Below, piece by piece: positions 59,884-64,000 of a stretch of DNA of 64,000 nt. Under the pieces are notes generated by a model. The model saw nothing but the letters and a program-made list of their open reading frames with translations. It was not told where the DNA came from and ran no database searches. Position numbers and translations under genes: made by a program. The first letter of the stretch is position 1. Each line of letters opens with the position of its first letter. This DNA is from Perca fluviatilis (taxonomy: Eukaryota > Chordata > Actinopteri > Perciformes > Percidae): the NCBI RefSeq assembly GCF_010015445.1, contig NC_053115.1, positions 3,484,076 through 3,548,075 of the forward strand, read 5' to 3'.

Positions 59884-60460
59884 TGTTGACGCCAACACAA
59901 ACAAGCTAAAGCCATCCATCTATCATTCCTAAAGGACCCTTAACAGCCCCATCCATTCTATCCCCAAGTTCATCGATCACCATGCACCTAGACATACTAC
60001 ACACCGGGACACACTGAGTAAATCAGGCTTACCTCAAATTGGAACTCCACTCCTTCGTTTAAAGTGTACAGTGTGTTTAGGCAGAGCGGCAATCCAGCTG
60101 TTAGCATCTGGACTTGCAGTGTAAGAGGAAGGACAACGTGGATGGTAAGTGTCCCATTTCCACAGCTGATCTCGCAGACACGTTCATCCATCACTCCGAC
60201 AGGTCCAGCGGCTCGTTAGTGGCTTCATGTGCTCCCCAGGGAACCAGCTAAGCAGCCTTTGGCCAACTTTGGAGTTGGTTTTTGGAGTGCGCTCGATTCC
60301 TTTACAAGGGCGATGCTGTGCGACGTCTAGGACATTGGGACTGGATATGTTCTTGAAGCACATGAAAAACCTTAAGATCGGCTCTTTTTGACAGATACAT
60401 GTTAAAGTAAACATTTGTGACATTTGCTGTTCTAAAACATGAAGAAACTGTGGCACAGAC

Positions 60461-60491
<31 letters not shown>

Positions 60492-60899
60492 CATACAAAT
60501 ACATACATAGCATAGGCTGCAATGGGGGCGAGGTTTGGGTTAGTGCATTTAGGTGTTCAAGCAGCATGCCAGCCTTTTAGTATGGAAGATTTAAAATGTC
60601 TAAATAAAAGCAAATTAAACGAAGAAATACATTAAAATACAATACACATTGTTATATGTATTTTCGGAAACACTTTCTATTAAGGGTACATGAATTATCA
60701 TGAATTCATGCATATCTTATTTATCAATGTTGAAGATGGACAAGGTCAGCACTTTATTTGAAAGGCCACAAACATGATGGGGTAATGAAATTACAGTCCT
60801 TTACTTTTCGTATCTATATGTACGACCGGATCATGAGAACAGCCTCGCCACGACAACAGAAGAGAAGTACAATGTTTTTTTGTTTTTAATAAGGAAATG
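59884..60899. other. intronic sequence with (ATAC)n
   Basis: (ATAC)n at about 60463-60496. Nothing else recognised. Confidence 0.55.
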
Positions 60900-61482
60900 G
60901 GTCAGTGTAACGCTTATCAGTTGAATTTTCTAAGCACAAACGGACATTTGGAAAAAACGAAAAATGGGTTCAAATATCAAATTTTTCTTTTTTTTCCACC
61001 TTGACAAATTAAAAAGTCGGATCTTTAAACTGTTTTTCCAGGATCAGAAATTGAGAAAATTACAAAATTGCATCTGAGCTCCAATTATTCAATACTGCCA
61101 TGGTATTCTCTTCCTCTACTTTGCGTAATATGCAGGTCATTAACTGCATATGGACCAAAAAAACAACAAACTGATAGACTCTGTGGTCAGAGGTGCAACT
61201 GATGGTTTCGAGTGGGGGGGGGGTGGGGCTTAGCTAGGGGGAACGAGGGAGAGAATACCATGGCAATATTGAATAATTGGAGCCCAGACGCAATTTTGTA
61301 ATTTTCTAAATTTCTGATCCTCTGAATAAAAAAAGAAAATTGGAAAAACAGTTTAAAGATCCAATGTTTTTATTTGTCAAGGCGAAAAAAAAATGAAAAA
61401 TTGCATATTGGAACCCATTTTTCTGTTTTTCCAAATGTCTGTTTGTGCTTAGAAAATTGAACTGATAAGCGTCACGCTGACC
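60900..61482. mobile_element. 583-bp palindromic element with 6-bp flanking duplication
   Basis: Ends GGTCAGTGTAACGC and, from the complement, GGTCAGCGTGACGC. Arms of roughly 200 bp remain similar inward (TTTTCTAAGCACAAACGGAC and its inverted partner, then CAATTATTCAATA and TATTGAATAATTG). GAAATG flanks both sides (60894-60899, 61483-61488). The centre has a run of nine or more G. No coding frame. Confidence 0.8.
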
Positions 61483-62020
61483 GAAATGCATTCATTGTTT
61501 TATAATTTTGTGTTGTATTTTTATTGTAGATTTCTAGATTTACTTAAATGTATCCTTGAAGCAGAGGCTGAGAGCCAGCACTGGGCACTGAATCTGAGCT
61601 TTCAGCAGCCAACCCAGGTTGCACTTAAGACCCCCGCTCCTCCCTGTCTCCTCACGCGTGGGACGATGATGTGCTTTTTCCAGCTCCCCCTCCTTTCCAT
61701 TGTATTTATTTACCCACTTATACAGGGAATAAATCAAGGTCAGCACACAATGCCGCACACGGCAATTAAGATGCATTGTAATGCAAATTCCCCTGTAGCG
61801 AGTGCACTTTATTGACAGGTACTGACACGCCGGGCAACGCGCAAACAGCCACACACGAACACACACACGTGCAAACACACACATATGCCAACTTACAAAT
61901 TCTGTAAACAGTTTACTGAAAGGAGTGCGACTGAACAGAGGAGTACGTGTCTCTTCACACCACATCTTCTATTTCTATTTCATGTCTCTGGTCTGAAAAG
62001 TTCTCTGCTCATCAGTATTA
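61483..62020. other. intronic sequence, nothing recognised
   Basis: Short ACACAC words near 61850-61885. The open frame at 61486-61815 has no domain and no splice context resembling an Eph exon. Confidence 0.5.
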
Positions 62021-62102
62021 TTAAAGGTGAAGTAGGTAAGCCTTATAAAACTAACTTTCTGTCATATTTGATCTTCCCAATCCTACCTACAGCACCTTTA
62101 AA
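62021..62102. mobile_element. 82-bp internally deleted inverted-repeat element
   Basis: TTAAAGGTGAAGTAGGTAAG joins after about 50 bp to CCAATCCTACCTACAGCACC. Both parts match the ends of 43708-44095, with nearly all the interior gone. Confidence 0.75.
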
Positions 62103-62361
62103 AATGTTGTGCAGTAAAAATTAAAGGTCTACCCTGTAAATTATTTATAGTCTTTTCTTTTCATGCTATATTTCTCCACTCAGAGGTAAATATTGTACAT
62201 ATTCCTCCACTACATTAATCTGACAGCTTTAGTTACTTTACAAATTGAGATTTTTGCACATAAAACACATGTTGTCAAATATTGTTATATTAGAAATTAA
62301 AGTACCCAACAATATAATGGCCTCCTAGTACAGCTGACATAATTAGCTGTACAAACCAACC

Positions 62362-62550
62362 AGTTCTCACTCCCAACTCGTAAAATACGCACGCTTGGTC
62401 AGTGGTCCTCAGATACGACGCAAAAACCACCCTTTAGTGTGTGTAGAACGGATCAGGCAGAGCAGCAGCTTCGCGGTGCTTTAAGATGACGTAGTAACGA
62501 TAGCGAGTAGTATGAAAGCCCGAAATTCCGTGTAAGGAGGCTGGTTGGGG
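62362..62550 (-). repeat. dispersed repeat family C, inverted
   Basis: CGATAGCGAGTAGTATGAAA and GAAATTCCGTGTAAGGAGG are the complement of the family C end. The left end AGTTCTCACTCCCAACTCG resembles the element at 34157-34362. Confidence 0.7.
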
Positions 62551-62560
62551 TGGTGGATGG

Positions 62561-63700
62561 GTCAAACAATAAGGACTTTCAGGTTTGTGTCCCGTTCTTG
62601 TCCTGTGTTTTTGGCATTAATGAAGGGCTGTAGTTGGTGCCGACTCGTCCTCGTTGGCAATTTCTTGGATTGACTTACATAAGACCGGCCGCTGCTTGGT
62701 TTTATAAAGTTATTCACAATATTTCCCTTTTTCGCCATGGCTTGGGCTTTGACTTTCCCGCTTGCTTGTCGCTGTTTGTAGTTAGTAAATCTACGGTAAT
62801 CTACTGCTTTCAATCAGAGCGAGAATGCGACACATAGATCCGTCCTTTATCAAATACACTGCAGTCTACAGTCCTTTTTAAAAATGAAAAAAAAAACATG
62901 ATTGATCATGGTTTTAATAGAACAAAATATATGAAAATCACTGTAGCGTATTTTAACACAATTCAAATTGTGCAGAGGGAATTATTTCCATCGGTCATTC
63001 TGACCGGGGACCCTTTTTACCGGACAACGGAAACTCAGGTTGGATTGTCCATATTACATCGCAGACGCCACACCTCACAAAGCCTGCTGTGGATGACCTA
63101 ATAAAATCTTTGCTATCGGATTAGACGAATAAGTAAATACTCGTGACTTTAATTATGTCACTTTATCTTACCCTATGTCACTTTATGTAACCCTAACCCT
63201 AACCCTTTTTTTGGGGGGGAAAACGGGGAATTATGTCTGTAGCATGTTCCCCGGGTCTTATGTTGCCCGAGCGGGGAACATAGGACCCGGGGAACATAGG
63301 GATGACCCCTCCCCTACAATGTCTCGCTCCACTTATAACTCCCTTAGGACCGTGCGTTCCTGACAGTCTTTCACCCTGCGCTTGTCTTTTTTTTTTTTAA
63401 CAAAGGATGGGCAAAAATTGTGCCTGGAGCTCCACATTTTTAATTATAATAGCCTACAGGTATGTGTGGCTGTGATGATTTTGTTTTGTATTAGCACTAA
63501 TAAAGTTTATATTTAAAAGGTGTCTGAATAACCCTATAACGGATGGGCCAGACACAAAACAAACCATTAATTATTTAATTAATTAATTCATACCCTTACT
63601 TGCTCAACTTTGTTTTAAATAAGCTATCTACTGAAAAATATTATTTTTCCATGAAAATCCCTGCCATGCTGGGCTGACACGCCGAGCAAATCCGAGCCAA
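62561..63700. other. intronic sequence with one strong palindrome
   Basis: CCCTAACCCTAACCC at 63190-63205 is too short to be a telomere array. 63244-63297 is a 54-bp palindrome. No gene recognised. Confidence 0.5.
63244..63297. repeat. 54-bp near-perfect palindrome
   Basis: The two 27-bp halves match at 24 positions. ATGTTCCCCGGGTC on the left answers GACCCGGGGAACAT on the right. It would form a strong hairpin in single-stranded DNA or RNA. Confidence 0.9.
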
Positions 63701-63703
63701 GCC

Positions 63704-63733
63704 AATATATATATATATATATATATATACATA

Positions 63734-63766
<33 letters not shown>
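63704..63766. repeat. (AT)n microsatellite
   Basis: AT repeats interrupted by CATATCT near the centre. Confidence 0.95.
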
Positions 63767-63769
<3 letters not shown>

Positions 63770-64000
63770 TATGCGGTTTAGGCGTGTTAGTTTAAATGGA
63801 GATTAGTTCTTCTACTGGAGCACTTGTGTGCACAGGGATCGCTTTTGGCCCAAAACTCCGCTTGAAAACCAAAATGTAGCAATGTAAATGTAGCCTGAAA
63901 TACATACAAAATCACTAAATGCAAATTTTGCATTACTAACTAAACCCTATGTTAGTGTGCAGTTACCGTGCTGTGGGTGAGACTGAACAAAGCATTGTGA

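Noticed and set aside
61486..61815. Possible Eph exon 4 in a 109-codon + strand open frame
   Set aside because: No cysteine-rich GFYK-type motif and no suitable acceptor site.
63188..63206. Telomere repeat
   Set aside because: Only about three CCCTAA units; not an interstitial telomere array.

Overview
The window looks like a chromosomal segment from a teleost fish, probably a percomorph. Long introns, dense (CA)n microsatellites, several tRNA-derived SINE families, many short hAT-type elements and a Penelope-like fragment all fit this. Exact species cannot be told from the sequence.

Only one protein-coding gene can be supported. It is an Eph receptor tyrosine kinase on the + strand, best matched to EPHA8. 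Five coding exons are visible: 7159-7223, 31426-31479, 35386-35529, 38109-38258 and 43282-43597. Together they encode nearly the whole ephrin-binding domain and the start of the cysteine-rich region. The signal-peptide exon must lie upstream. The rest of the ectodomain, the membrane segment, kinase and SAM domains must lie downstream. The whole 64 kb is therefore intron plus five small exons. In other vertebrate EPH genes, as I know them, the ligand-binding domain sits mostly in one exon of about 660 bp. Here the equivalent 664 bp are divided into four exons by three phase-0 introns, each at an AG|G site. The first of these introns carries a 14-bp near-copy of its 3' junction at its 5' junction.

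Layout. 1-457: 34-bp minisatellite. 458-7158: intron 1 with a hAT element, a LINE tail and two short inverted-repeat elements. 7224-31425: a 24-kb intron with nested hAT elements, a LINE whose reverse-transcriptase codons were amplified into a 0.95-kb minisatellite, a broken BED-finger transposase, a THAP-bearing element, SINEs, and a large dispersed repeat with another hAT inside. 31480-43281: the three introns that split the binding-domain exon, holding a 46-bp tandem array, a second THAP-bearing element in sense orientation, SINEs, Penelope reverse-transcriptase remains, a 34-bp degenerate minisatellite and a three-level nest of transposons. 43598-64000: a downstream intron rich in CA/TG arrays, with a long purine tract abutting about 70 T residues, and more dispersed elements.

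The most interesting features are the split Eph exon with its junction duplication, and the THAP mini-exon 395 bp upstream of Eph exon 3b. The THAP exon has an ATG, an open frame and a donor site, and could splice in frame to exon 3b. I see no undescribed multi-gene system, rRNA, standalone tRNA gene or CRISPR array.
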